NCBI GenBank assembly: GCA_023390245.1
Contig: JAEWDF010000051.1
Span: 1 to 33,863, forward strand
Length of the DNA: 33,863 nucleotides
Reading direction: 5' to 3'
Source of the DNA: Pseudomonadota bacterium
GTDB taxonomy: Bacteria > Pseudomonadota > Alphaproteobacteria > Caulobacterales > Caulobacteraceae
Shown: positions 6,591 through 14,841 of the stretch, one piece after another
Layout of the letters: the number at the start of each line of letters is the position of its first letter
Position numbering within the stretch: position 1 is the first letter of the stretch
Program-made: the position numbers and the translations under genes
The notes under the pieces: generated by a model
What the model was told of the DNA's origin: nothing
What the model saw: only the letters and a program-made list of their open reading frames with translations
The model's database searches: none

Positions 6591-7502
6591 ATGATGGCGA
6601 CCATGGATATGCAGCTGACGCCCGAAGCCGCCGCCTTCCAGGCCATCCTGGCGCGACTGTCCCCGGACGACCGCGCCCGCGTGGAGGCCACGCTGGCGCC
6701 TGCCGCCCAGGCCGCCGCCGAGGCCGCGCCCCACTGGGATTTCGAGATGCCGGCCAAGCGGGTCGACGCGGTGCTGGGCGATGCTTCGGACGAGGTCCGG
6801 CGCGGCCTGGTGGCCGCCTGGGCGCTGCAGCTGCCGGACCGCGTGGCGGCGCTGAACCTGCCGGCGGAGGTGATGGCGCTCTATCCCTACTGGATCGAGC
6901 AGCTGGCGGCCTTCCTGGCGAAGGCGGACGGCGACTACGACTTCGACCACTGGTCCAAGGACGTGCGCTTCTCCCTGGCGCTCAGCGTGCCGGCGGCGCG
7001 CAGCCAGGTGATCGACCTGTCCTCGCCGCTGGGCCCCAAGCAGATCGTCCGTCACGCCCTGGACGGGCGGGGACTGGGACCGTTGTTCCGCTACCTGGCG
7101 GCGGGGGCCAAGAAGGCGCCCTGGCTGGAGGTCCATACCGAAAGCCGCTGGCTGCGCGGCTTCAACGAGGACGGCTGGAACGAGGCCTGGGCCACGGCTG
7201 CCGAGCTTTGCCGCAACCGCCCGGAACTGGCTGGCATGATCGGCTCCAGCTGGTTCTACGATCCGCCGCTGACCGACATCAGCCCGCGCCTGGCGCACCT
7301 GCGGCTGAACCCGCTGAACGGCGGCGCCTTCATGGTCCATCAGGGACCGGCCGAAATCCACACCCACCGCGCCAGCGCCGCCTCCGCCAGCCGCAAGGCC
7401 CTGATCGACAGCGGCGAGTATGTGGCCCGGTCCTGGCTGATGGTCTGGCCGCGTCGCGAACTGATCGCCTGGGCCGACCGGCGCAAGGCCGAGGCGTCCT
7501 AG
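6591..7502 (+). CDS. Conserved-looking hypothetical protein
   Basis: About 303 residues, soluble, with no signal peptide or membrane helix, and no domain I can name. The N-terminal 60 residues are Ala-rich and helical. The C-terminal part has the distinctive WLEVHTESRWLRGFNEDGWN, GSSWFYDPPLTDISPRLAHL and a terminal ARSWLMVWPRRELIAWA. I have the impression that similar SSWFYDP...ISPRL segments occur in uncharacterised alphaproteobacterial proteins, but cannot check this. Neither the ATG at 6591 nor those at 6594 and 6603 has a good ribosome site, so the start is open. The stop codon TAG shares the bases CTAG with the stop of the convergent MBL-fold gene. Confidence 0.75.
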   Translation: MMATMDMQLTPEAAAFQAILARLSPDDRARVEATLAPAAQAAAEAAPHWDFEMPAKRVDAVLGDASDEVRRGLVAAWALQLPDRVAALNLPAEVMALYPYWIEQLAAFLAKADGDYDFDHWSKDVRFSLALSVPAARSQVIDLSSPLGPKQIVRHALDGRGLGPLFRYLAAGAKKAPWLEVHTESRWLRGFNEDGWNEAWATAAELCRNRPELAGMIGSSWFYDPPLTDISPRLAHLRLNPLNGGAFMVHQGPAEIHTHRASAASASRKALIDSGEYVARSWLMVWPRRELIAWADRRKAEAS

Positions 7503-8200
7503 GCGGGCCCGCTGGCCGGGCGCGCGATCGGCGCCCGCTGCAGTGCGGCGTCGGACACGAACGGATTGGTCCGCCGCTCCTCGCCGAAGGTCGAGATCGG
7601 GCCGTGACCGGGCACGAAGGTCACGTCGTCGCCCAGCGGCCACAGCTTCTCCACAACCGCGCGAATCAGGGCAGCGGGATCGCTCATCGGGAAGTCGGTG
7701 CGCCCGACCGAGCCCTTGAACAGCACGTCCCCGACCTGGGCGAAGCGCGCCGCGCGGTTGAAGAAGACGACATGGCCCGGCGTGTGGCCGGGGCAGTGGC
7801 GCACCTCCCACGTCGTCTCGCCCAGCGACACCGTATCGCCGTCCTCCAGCCAGCGGTCGGGCGTGAAAACCCGCGCCTCGGGCACGCCGTACATGCGGCC
7901 GGTCTCGACGATGCGGTCGATCCAGAACTGATCGGCCTTCTGCGGCCCGATGATCGGGACGCCGGACTTCTCCTGCATCTCGGCGGCGCCGCCGGCATGG
8001 TCCAGGTGGGCGTGGGTGATCCAGATCTGATCCAGCGCCAGGCCGCGCCGCGCCACCTCGCCCATTACGACATCCACCGATCCGCCGGGATCGATCACCG
8101 CCGCCTTGTTCGTCGCGGCGCACCAGACGGTGGTGCAATTCTGCTGGAGCGGTGTGACCGGCGTGACGAAGACGCCGACGGGGGAGGCGGTCTGGCTCAT
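7499..8200 (-). CDS. MBL-fold metallo-hydrolase (glyoxalase II-like)
   Basis: A 233-residue metallo-beta-lactamase fold hydrolase. The metal motif THAHLDHAGG gives H63, H65, D67 and H68, followed by HCPGHTPGH, FAQVGDVLFKGSVGRTDFP and FVPGHGP, the remaining metal ligands in order. The SVGRTDFP segment is typical of small glyoxalase II-like/YcbL proteins, so thioester (for example S-lactoylglutathione) hydrolysis is the most likely activity. I placed the start at the ATG at 8200, where MSQTASPVGVFVTPVTPLQQN matches the family start. Its end overlaps the gene on the other strand by four bases. Confidence 0.87.
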   Translation of the reverse strand: MSQTASPVGVFVTPVTPLQQNCTTVWCAATNKAAVIDPGGSVDVVMGEVARRGLALDQIWITHAHLDHAGGAAEMQEKSGVPIIGPQKADQFWIDRIVETGRMYGVPEARVFTPDRWLEDGDTVSLGETTWEVRHCPGHTPGHVVFFNRAARFAQVGDVLFKGSVGRTDFPMSDPAALIRAVVEKLWPLGDDVTFVPGHGPISTFGEERRTNPFVSDAALQRAPIARPASGPA

Positions 8201-8257
8201 GGGCCGTAGATAGCGAGCCGGGGCGGCGCGCGAAACCGGCGAATGGACATGGCCGCG

Positions 8258-8286
8258 TTGACCTTTGGAGCCCTTCTCGACATAAG
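8258..8286 (+). promoter_or_regulatory. Candidate housekeeping promoter for tig
   Basis: TTGACC (8258-8263) and CATAAG (8281-8286) are separated by exactly 17 bases and match sigma-70 type -35 and -10 elements at five of six and four of six positions. This would give a leader of about 100 bases before tig. It is the best promoter-like sequence in the 191-base gap 8201-8391. Confidence 0.5.
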
Positions 8287-8391
8287 GGCGGGCTTCGAGG
8301 CGCCGCTCCGCAAGGGGCGGCCCTCTTGCTTTATCCATTCCGCGCCGGCCGAGCTTCGGTCCAAGCGCCCCAGAGCGTCAGAATCCCGACC

Positions 8392-9735
8392 ATGCAAGTC
8401 GTCGAAAAGTCGAACGAAGGCCTCAGCCGCGTGATCGCGGTCACCATTCCCGTCGCGGAGCTGAACGAGAAGCTCGACGCCCGCGTCAAGGAAGTCGCCC
8501 CGCAGGTGAAGCTGAAGGGCTTCCGTCCGGGCAAGGTGCCGGTCAGCCACGTCAAGAAGACCTTCGGCCGCGATTTCATGGGCGAGATCATCAACGCCGA
8601 ACTGAACGAGACCAGCCAGAAGGCCCTGGACGAGGCGAAGATCCGCCCCGCCGCCCCGGCCGAGATGAAGCTGACCTCGGACATGGACAAGGTCATCAAG
8701 GGCGAGGAAGACCTGGCCTATGAAATGTCGCTGGAAATCATGCCGGACTTCGAGCCGGTCGATCCCAAGACCCTGAAGCTGGACCGTCCGACCTATGAGG
8801 CGTCCGACGCCGATCTGGACGAGGCGCTGACCGAACTGGCCGGCCAGGCCAAGACCTACGAGGACAAGACCGGCAAGACGGTCAAGGCCGCCGAGGGCGA
8901 CCAACTGATCATCGACTTCGTCGGCAAGCTGGACGGCGAAGCCTTCGAGGGCGGTTCGGCCGAGGACGCCGAACTGGTGATCGGCTCGGGCCGCTTCATC
9001 CCCGGCTTCGAAGAGCAGCTGAAGGGCGCCAAGGTCGGCGAGGAAAAGACCATCGAGGTCACCTTCCCCGAGGACTATCAGGCCAAGCACCTGGCCGGTA
9101 AGGCCGCGACCTTCGACGTCAAGGTCAAGGCCATCAAGGCCGAGGCCGAATCCAAGATCGACGAGGAATTCGCCACGCGCCTGGGCCTGGAGTCGCTCGA
9201 CAAGCTGAAGGAACTGCTGAAGTCGAACCTGGACCAGCAGTATGCCGGCGCCGCCCGCTTCAAGCTGAAGCGCGCCCTGCTGGACCAGCTGGACGAGAAG
9301 CACGACTTCCCGCTGCCGCCGAAGATGGTGGACGCCGAGTTCGACGGCATCTGGCAGCAGGTCGAGGCCGACAAGACCGCCGGCCGTCTGCCGGAAGAGG
9401 ACGCCAAGAAGTCGGACGACGACCTGAAGGCGGAATACCGCAAGATCGCCGAGCGCCGCGTGCGCCTGGGCCTGGTGCTGGCCGAGATCGGCCGCGCCAA
9501 CAACGTCCAGGTCACCGACCAGGAGCTGAACGCCGCCATCCTGCAGGAAGCCCGCAACTATCCGGGTCAGGAGCAGGCGGTGCTGAACTTCTACCGCCAG
9601 AACCCCAACGCCGCCGCCCAGATGCGCGCGCCGATCTACGAAGAGAAGGTGGTCGACCTGATCGTCGGCGTGGCGGACGTCACCGACAAGCCGATCACCA
9701 AGGAAGAGCTGTTGAAGGAAGGCGAAGAGGGTTAA
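8392..9735 (+). CDS. tig: Trigger factor
   Basis: Ribosome-associated chaperone and peptidyl-prolyl isomerase that meets nascent chains at the exit tunnel. The 447 residues show the three-domain order. The N-terminal ribosome-binding domain carries the signature GFRPGKVP, the loop that contacts uL23. The FKBP-type PPIase domain is at about 160-250 (GDQLIIDFVGKLDGEAFEGG, GSGRFIPGFEEQLKGAKVGE). The helical C-terminal chaperone domain ends in an acidic tail. The start at MQVVEKSNEGLSR fits the family; longer in-frame starts add an unrelated leader. A strong terminator follows, so clpP is probably transcribed on its own. Confidence 0.97.
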   Translation: MQVVEKSNEGLSRVIAVTIPVAELNEKLDARVKEVAPQVKLKGFRPGKVPVSHVKKTFGRDFMGEIINAELNETSQKALDEAKIRPAAPAEMKLTSDMDKVIKGEEDLAYEMSLEIMPDFEPVDPKTLKLDRPTYEASDADLDEALTELAGQAKTYEDKTGKTVKAAEGDQLIIDFVGKLDGEAFEGGSAEDAELVIGSGRFIPGFEEQLKGAKVGEEKTIEVTFPEDYQAKHLAGKAATFDVKVKAIKAEAESKIDEEFATRLGLESLDKLKELLKSNLDQQYAGAARFKLKRALLDQLDEKHDFPLPPKMVDAEFDGIWQQVEADKTAGRLPEEDAKKSDDDLKAEYRKIAERRVRLGLVLAEIGRANNVQVTDQELNAAILQEARNYPGQEQAVLNFYRQNPNAAAQMRAPIYEEKVVDLIVGVADVTDKPITKEELLKEGEEG

Positions 9736-9760
9736 GCCTCGTCTGTCATTCGAATGTGAA

Positions 9761-9789
9761 GGGCGGTCCGCTTCGGCGGCCGCCCTTTT
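9761..9789 (+). terminator. Intrinsic terminator of tig
   Basis: GGGCGG (9761-9766) pairs with CCGCCC (9780-9785), and CCGC (9768-9771) with GCGG (9776-9779) around a TTCG tetraloop, with one bulged T. TTTT follows at 9786. It begins 25 bases after the tig stop. Confidence 0.88.
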
Positions 9790-9805
9790 CAATTGCGCCC
9801 CGGCC

Positions 9806-9834
9806 TTGCGGGCCGTTCGCGGGGACGCGATATG
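9806..9834 (+). promoter_or_regulatory. Candidate clpP promoter
   Basis: TTGCGG (9806-9811) and GATATG (9829-9834) are 17 bases apart. The same place can be read as a rough sigma-32 match (CTTGCGG then CGATAT), which would suit a heat-shock protease. Neither reading is strong. It sits about 60 bases before the clpP start. Confidence 0.35.
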
Positions 9835-9896
9835 AGAGACAACGAGGCGTGTCTGTCCGAGTCGCGCCCGCCCTCTATGCATCCCGAGAAGGCCGA

Positions 9897-10538
9897 ATGC
9901 GCGATCCGATCGACTATCTGCAATCCAACCTCGTGCCCATGGTGGTGGAGCAATCCAGCCGGGGCGAACGGGCCTTCGACATCTTCTCGCGCCTGCTGCG
10001 CGAGCGGATCATCTTCCTGACCGGACCGTTCGAGGACGGCATGGCGTCGCTGATCAGCGCCCAGCTGCTGTTCCTGGAATCGGAGAACCCGAAGAAGGAA
10101 ATCTCCATGTACATCAACAGCCCCGGCGGTCAGGTGACTTCGGCGCTCGCGATCTACGACACCATGCAATACATCAAGAGCCCGGTCTCGACCGTGGTCA
10201 TGGGCATGGCCGCCTCGGCCGGCTCGCTGATCCTGACGGCCGGGGAGGCGGGCCAGCGCATCGCCCTGCCGAACGCGCGCGTCATGGTGCACCAGCCTTC
10301 GGGCGGCTTCCGCGGCCAGGCCTCGGACATCGAGCGGCACGCCGAGGACATCCGCTACACCAAGCGCCGGCTGAACGAGATCTACGTCCACCACACCGGC
10401 CGGACCTACGAAGAGGTCGAGAAGACGCTGGACCGCGACCATTTCATGAGCGCGGAGGAGGCCAAGGCCTGGGGCATCGTCGACCACGTCTACGACCGCC
10501 GCGAGCAGGCGGACGCCGACGGCGTCAAGACGGTCTGA
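9897..10538 (+). CDS. clpP: ATP-dependent Clp protease proteolytic subunit ClpP
   Basis: Serine peptidase that forms the two-heptamer chamber used by ClpX and ClpA, both encoded nearby. The catalytic triad is visible: S107 in GMAASAGS, H132 in MVHQPSGG and D181 in DRDHFM. INSPGGQV and GFRGQASDIERHAEDI are standard ClpP segments. At 213 residues it has a slightly long C terminus. The chosen ATG at 9897 is preceded by GAGAAGG and gives the usual short N terminus ending in NLVPMVVEQ. In-frame upstream codons give no family-like sequence. Confidence 0.97.
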   Translation: MRDPIDYLQSNLVPMVVEQSSRGERAFDIFSRLLRERIIFLTGPFEDGMASLISAQLLFLESENPKKEISMYINSPGGQVTSALAIYDTMQYIKSPVSTVVMGMAASAGSLILTAGEAGQRIALPNARVMVHQPSGGFRGQASDIERHAEDIRYTKRRLNEIYVHHTGRTYEEVEKTLDRDHFMSAEEAKAWGIVDHVYDRREQADADGVKTV

Positions 10539-10560
10539 TCGGCGAGAGCCTTGCGATTGG

Positions 10561-10590
10561 AAGGGCCCGGCGGCGACGTCGGGCCCTTTT
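10561..10590 (+). terminator. Intrinsic terminator of clpP, possibly bidirectional
   Basis: AAGGGCCCG (10561-10569) pairs perfectly with CGGGCCCTT (10580-10588) around a ten-base loop, followed by TTTT at 10587-10590. The AA at the left arm could serve cicA, which ends at 10595 on the other strand, only weakly. Confidence 0.85.
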
Positions 10591-10594
10591 CGCG

Positions 10595-11266
10595 TCAGGG
10601 ACGCTGGCGGAAGACGCGGAAGCCCGCCTCGTCGGCAATGGCCAGCATCTCGGTGTCGCCCGAGGTGTCGCCATAGGCGGCGGCCAGGCGCAGGTCATCG
10701 CCATAGACGGCGCGCAACCGTCGGACCTTCTCTTCGCCCCGGCAGTTCGGTGTGGCGAAGGCGCCGGTCACCCGGTCGTCCGAATCGAACACCAGATGAG
10801 TGCCCAGCAGCGCCTCGGCACCCAGCTTCCGGGCGAACGGCGCCACGGTCGTCTCGGGAGACGCGGTCACGATCACGCGATGAGCGCCGCGTCGGCCCCA
10901 ATCTTCCCAGGTCGCCAGGGCGTCGGGGCGCATGAAGCGGGGCCAGATGCGGTCCGCGAACCGGGCGGCGTCCGCTTCAAGCGTCTTGCGATCGACGCCC
11001 AGCAGGAATTCTCGCACGGACGCCGCCTTGATCCGTCCCCGGTCGCGGTCGCGCGCGTAGACCGCCAGCGCCGGGGCCATCTTCACCAGGCCCAGGGCCC
11101 AGCCGCCCGGACCGGCCCGCCAGCGCAGGAATTCGGTGAAGCTGTCGCGGATCGTCAGGGTGCCGTCGAAGTCGAAGGCGACGATCGGCTGGCCGGGCGC
11201 CGCAGACTGGCCCACAGACCTGCCCACCAACTGGCGAAGTTCTTGCAGGCTCCCCATGTCAGACAT
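10595..11266 (-). CDS. cicA: HAD-superfamily phosphatase CicA
   Basis: A 223-residue HAD subfamily IB hydrolase (phosphoserine phosphatase-like). Motif I is DFDGTLT, with the nucleophile D32 and the acid/base D34; motif II is the VTASPETTVAPFA region; motif III is YGDTSGDTEML. Its place between clpP and clpX on the opposite strand is the arrangement described for cicA in Caulobacter crescentus, where its dosage affects growth and cell shape. That synteny is why I assign the symbol. The physiological substrate is unknown. The start at 11266 has GAGGA upstream; an in-frame ATG at 11257 is an alternative. Confidence 0.85.
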   Translation of the reverse strand: MSDMGSLQELRQLVGRSVGQSAAPGQPIVAFDFDGTLTIRDSFTEFLRWRAGPGGWALGLVKMAPALAVYARDRDRGRIKAASVREFLLGVDRKTLEADAARFADRIWPRFMRPDALATWEDWGRRGAHRVIVTASPETTVAPFARKLGAEALLGTHLVFDSDDRVTGAFATPNCRGEEKVRRLRAVYGDDLRLAAAYGDTSGDTEMLAIADEAGFRVFRQRP

Positions 11267-11373
11267 TCGCCGTGATCCTCATCGAAACTGATCCGTCCCC
11301 GCATCGCAGCATTCCCCTGATCGCATTGGGGTTGTCGCGGAACGTGGGATGGGTGATTGTCATTTTTTGAAGA

Positions 11374-11408
11374 CCTTCGCGTTCATGATCGTCGAATCAA
11401 CGCGAGGG
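11374..11408. promoter_or_regulatory. Inverted repeat in the clpX upstream region
   Basis: CCTTCGCGTT (11374-11383) and AACGCGAGGG (11399-11408) are inverted with one mismatch and a 15-base spacer holding a GAATC (GANTC) site. It lies 50-85 bases before clpX. I find no convincing -35/-10 pair in the 192-base gap 11267-11458. The dyad may be an operator or a leader hairpin. Confidence 0.3.
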
Positions 11409-11458
11409 AAGCGCGTTTCGCCTCATGTCGGGGCGGATCGCCGGAGTGAGAAGGGTCT

Positions 11459-12727
11459 ATGACCAAAGCAGCCGGCTCTGACGCCAAGAGCACCCTGTAC
11501 TGTTCCTTCTGCGGCAAGAGCCAGCACGAAGTGCGCAAGCTCATCGCCGGGCCGACCGTGTTCATCTGCGATGAATGCGTCGAACTGTGCATGGACATCA
11601 TCCGTGAAGAGCACAAGATCGGCTTCAAGAAGACCGCCGACGGCGTGCCTTCGCCGAAGGAGATCCGCGACGTCCTGGACGACTATGTCATCGGCCAGGC
11701 GCACGCCAAGAAGGTGCTCTCGGTCGCGGTCCACAACCACTACAAGCGCCTGAACCACGCGACGAAGAACAACGACGTCGAGCTGGCCAAGTCGAACATC
11801 ATGCTGATCGGGCCGACGGGTTCCGGCAAGACGCTGCTGGCCCAGACGCTGGCGCGCATCATCGACGTGCCCTTCACCATGGCCGACGCCACCACCCTGA
11901 CCGAGGCCGGCTATGTGGGCGAGGATGTCGAGAACATCATCCTGAAGCTGCTGCAGGCGTCGGACTACAACGTCGAGCGGGCCCAGCGCGGCATCGTCTA
12001 CATCGACGAGATCGACAAGATTTCGCGCAAGTCGGACAATCCTTCGATCACCCGCGACGTGTCGGGCGAGGGCGTGCAGCAAGCCCTGCTGAAGATCATG
12101 GAAGGCACCGTCGCCTCCGTGCCGCCGCAGGGCGGCCGCAAGCATCCGCAGCAGGAGTTCCTGCAGGTCGACACCGCCAACATCCTGTTCATCGTCGGCG
12201 GCGCCTTCGCCGGCCTGGAAAAGGTGATCTCGGCGCGCGGCGACGGGGCCTCGATCGGCTTTGGCGCCAAGGTCAAGGAGATCGACGAGCGCCGCACCGG
12301 CGAGATCCTGAAGGGCGTCGAGCCGGACGACCTGATGCGTTTCGGCCTGATCCCGGAATTCATCGGCCGCCTGCCCGTGCTGGCGACGCTGGAGGACCTG
12401 GACGAGGCGGCGCTGGTCACCATCCTGACCGAACCCAAGAACGCCCTGGTCAAGCAGTACAAGCGGCTGTTCGAGATGGAGAATGTCGAACTGACCTTCA
12501 CCGACGACGCCCTGATCGCCGTCGCCAAGAAGGCCATCACCCGCAAGACCGGCGCGCGGGGCCTGCGCTCCATCCTGGAGGGCATCCTGCTCGAGACCAT
12601 GTTCGAACTGCCGACCTTCGAAGGCGTCGAGGAGGTGGTGGTCAACGCCGAAGTGATCGACGGCAAGGCCCAGCCCCTGCTGATCTATTCGGAGGCTTCC
12701 AAGAAGAAGGCCGACGGCGCGGCCTGA
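11459..12727 (+). CDS. clpX: ClpX ATPase subunit of Clp protease
   Basis: Unfoldase that recognises tagged substrates and feeds them to ClpP. The N-terminal zinc-binding domain has four cysteines, C15, C18, C37 and C40. The AAA+ module has Walker A GPTGSGKT (118-125), the pore loop GYVGEDVEN, Walker B IVYIDEIDK and a C-terminal small domain with KTGARGLRSILE. Its 422 residues are normal for the family. GAGTGAGAAGG precedes the ATG. Lon, which often follows clpX, is not downstream here. In Caulobacter ClpXP degrades CtrA and other cell-cycle regulators; that role here is by analogy. Confidence 0.98.
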   Translation: MTKAAGSDAKSTLYCSFCGKSQHEVRKLIAGPTVFICDECVELCMDIIREEHKIGFKKTADGVPSPKEIRDVLDDYVIGQAHAKKVLSVAVHNHYKRLNHATKNNDVELAKSNIMLIGPTGSGKTLLAQTLARIIDVPFTMADATTLTEAGYVGEDVENIILKLLQASDYNVERAQRGIVYIDEIDKISRKSDNPSITRDVSGEGVQQALLKIMEGTVASVPPQGGRKHPQQEFLQVDTANILFIVGGAFAGLEKVISARGDGASIGFGAKVKEIDERRTGEILKGVEPDDLMRFGLIPEFIGRLPVLATLEDLDEAALVTILTEPKNALVKQYKRLFEMENVELTFTDDALIAVAKKAITRKTGARGLRSILEGILLETMFELPTFEGVEEVVVNAEVIDGKAQPLLIYSEASKKKADGAA

Positions 12728-12751
12728 CCGGCCGGAATTGGAAACAGGATC

Positions 12752-12782
12752 AGGCCCCGGACGGCTCGTCCGGGGCCTTTTT
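12752..12782 (+). terminator. Intrinsic terminator of clpX
   Basis: AGGCCCCGGAC (12752-12762) pairs perfectly with GTCCGGGGCCT (12768-12778) around GGCTC, and TTTTT follows. It lies between clpX and the convergent acyltransferase gene. Confidence 0.92.
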
Positions 12783-12799
12783 CATGGCCGCCCCCGCGA

Positions 12800-13546
12800 T
12801 CACGGCGTCGGCATGAGCACGGCGGGCGTGACCGGGCGGCCGGTCGCCTCGGCCACCAGTTCGGCGGTCCTGGCCTCGACGGCGGATTCGAGGCGGGCCA
12901 GGAATTCTTCCTTCGCCAGGCCGGTGGGGATGGGATCGAGGAATTCCAGCGTCGCCACGCCGGGGTGCTTCTCGAACTTCTCCTCGGGCCAGAACAGGCC
13001 CAGGTTGGTGGCCAGCGGCACGACCGGCATGTCGAAGTCGCGGTACATGTGCCAGACGCCGGAGCGGTAGCGGTACTTCTGGCCCACCGGCGCCAGGTGG
13101 CCTTCCGGATAGATCAGGATCTTGCGGTTCTCGGCGTGGGCCTCGGCCGCGCGCAGGGCCAGGGCCTTGCGCGCCTCGTGCCCGCCGCAGGAGTTGACCA
13201 CGATGGCGCCCAGCTTCTTCAGCACGCCGCCCAGCAGCGGGAATTTCTCCAGGTGGTCGCCGGTGACGAAGGCCAGGTCGTCGAACTGGTCGTAGGTGGC
13301 GAAGCCGTCGCCCCAGCTCTGGTGCTTTGAGGCGATGATGAAGGCGCCCTGAGGCAGCCGCGCCTTGCCGCGCACATCCAGGCGGATGCCGGCGAAGACC
13401 GCCATGGCCTGGACCATGCGGCGGACGTAGCGGCGGATGATCCAGCCGGTGGGGCCGCGCCCGGGCGCCAGGGCGGCGAAGGCGGCGGCCAGGCCGTAGC
13501 CGATCGACAGGAACCAATAGGCGATGTTGAAGGCGAGACTGCGCAT
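12800..13546 (-). CDS. Lysophospholipid acyltransferase, PlsC-like
   Basis: A 248-residue 1-acyl-glycerol-3-phosphate acyltransferase family protein, which would acylate lysophosphatidic acid or a related lysolipid at the inner membrane. The HX4D catalytic motif is HQSWGD (in IIASKHQSWGDGFAT). The glycerolipid phosphate-binding motif is present as a YPEGHLAP variant, and MPVVPLATN is the fourth block. An N-terminal hydrophobic segment (FNIAYWFLSIGYGLAAAF) anchors it. It starts 30 bases after the diguanylate cyclase stop, so the two probably form an operon. PlsC itself or a specialised acyltransferase cannot be separated by sequence here. Confidence 0.83.
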   Translation of the reverse strand: MRSLAFNIAYWFLSIGYGLAAAFAALAPGRGPTGWIIRRYVRRMVQAMAVFAGIRLDVRGKARLPQGAFIIASKHQSWGDGFATYDQFDDLAFVTGDHLEKFPLLGGVLKKLGAIVVNSCGGHEARKALALRAAEAHAENRKILIYPEGHLAPVGQKYRYRSGVWHMYRDFDMPVVPLATNLGLFWPEEKFEKHPGVATLEFLDPIPTGLAKEEFLARLESAVEARTAELVAEATGRPVTPAVLMPTP

Positions 13547-13576
13547 CCGCTGAGTATGGCGCCAAGCGCGGCCGTG

Positions 13577-14626
13577 TCAGGCGGCTTTTTCGAGGGCCAC
13601 GGCGCTGGTGACGCGATTCCGACCGCCGCGCTTGGAGGCGTAGAGGGCGGCGTCGGCGCGCTCCAGCAGGCTGGACGGGGCTTCGTCGGGCAGGCGTTCG
13701 GCGAAGCCGGCGGACAGCGTCACCGACCCCAGGTCGTCATTGGTCGAACGCCGGCGCAGGGAGCGCGAGGCGACTTCCAGGCGGATGGCCTCCAGCGCCG
13801 CCATGACGGCGCCGGCGCTTTCGCCCGGGAAGATGATGGCGAACTCCTCGCCCCCGAAGCGGGCGGCCAGGCGCCGCTGGCCGCAGACACGGGCCAGGAC
13901 GGAGGAGACATAGCGCAGGACCTGGTCGCCGGTCTGGTGGCCCCAGGTGTCGTTGAACCGCTTGAAATGATCGATATCCAGCACCGCCAGCGCCAGCGGG
14001 CCGCGGCCCTGTTCGGCGCAGGCCCGCGCCAACTGTTCGTCGAAGGCCTTGCGATTGGCCAGGTTGGTCAGGGCGTCGGTCATGGCGTCGCGCCGGACCT
14101 GCTCCAAGTGCTCGCGCAGGCGCGCGACCTCGTCGTTCGAGGCGGCCAGGCGCTTTTCCAGCACGGCGGTCTCGCGCCGCACCTTGGAGGTGGCCTTGGA
14201 CAGGCCGCCCAAGAGGGTCTGCAGCGCTTCGCCGCTCTCGGCCGAATCCATGGTCTCGGCCGCGTCGGCCAGGGTCTCGCCATAGTCGGCCTGTGTCTTG
14301 TGAGCCTTGGCGATGGCGGCGGCGACGCTGGACAGTTCGCGGTCCAGCACGGCGCCGGCGTCGCGAATTTCCTCCGACAGCCGGCCGCGTGGCAGGAACT
14401 GGGCGGCCAGTTGCTGGGACGCCTCCTCGGAGATGACCGTCGTTTCGCCCAGCAGGCGCTGAATCTCCCGGCCCAGCGGTCCTTCCGGATCGCCGACATA
14501 GTGGAGCCAGAGCTCGAAGTTCAGCGGCGTCGGCCAGACGCCCGCCCTTTCCATCTCGGCGATCACCGAGCGCGCCAAGGCGTACGCCTCCGGGCCCCGG
14601 ACCGCCGTTTCGACCTGCGTGGACAT
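13577..14626 (-). CDS. Diguanylate cyclase (GGDEF) with helical N-terminal region
   Basis: About 349 residues. The N-terminal 175 are soluble and largely helical, with a coiled-coil (SKVRRETAVLEKRLAASNDEVARLREHLEQ split over 147-176). The C-terminal GGDEF domain begins at MTDALTNLANRKAF, has metal-binding Asp residues in LDIDHFKRFND (D217, D219) and the active-site signature GGEEF at 258-262. The residues five positions before it are GQRR, so the usual inhibitory RxxD I-site is missing. It should therefore make c-di-GMP from GTP without that product inhibition. The start at 14626 has GGGGGAAG upstream; the longer start at 14665 has none. Confidence 0.88.
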   Translation of the reverse strand: MSTQVETAVRGPEAYALARSVIAEMERAGVWPTPLNFELWLHYVGDPEGPLGREIQRLLGETTVISEEASQQLAAQFLPRGRLSEEIRDAGAVLDRELSSVAAAIAKAHKTQADYGETLADAAETMDSAESGEALQTLLGGLSKATSKVRRETAVLEKRLAASNDEVARLREHLEQVRRDAMTDALTNLANRKAFDEQLARACAEQGRGPLALAVLDIDHFKRFNDTWGHQTGDQVLRYVSSVLARVCGQRRLAARFGGEEFAIIFPGESAGAVMAALEAIRLEVASRSLRRRSTNDDLGSVTLSAGFAERLPDEAPSSLLERADAALYASKRGGRNRVTSAVALEKAA

Positions 14627-14841
14627 CGTCTTCCCCCAGCTCCCTTCTGGAGCTTTCGCTGCCATGAGTAAGGGATTTTCCGTAACGGCGGGTTAAGCGC
14701 GGCTGTTCAGCATAACGCTGTTGTCCGACCGGCGCAGGCTGGCGCGGCGATGCTCACGAAAGCCGTGACTGGACGGCGCTTCAATTCGGGTCATCATTCC
14801 CTATCTGATGAACAAGACGACTCCCCGAATACGGATACCGA

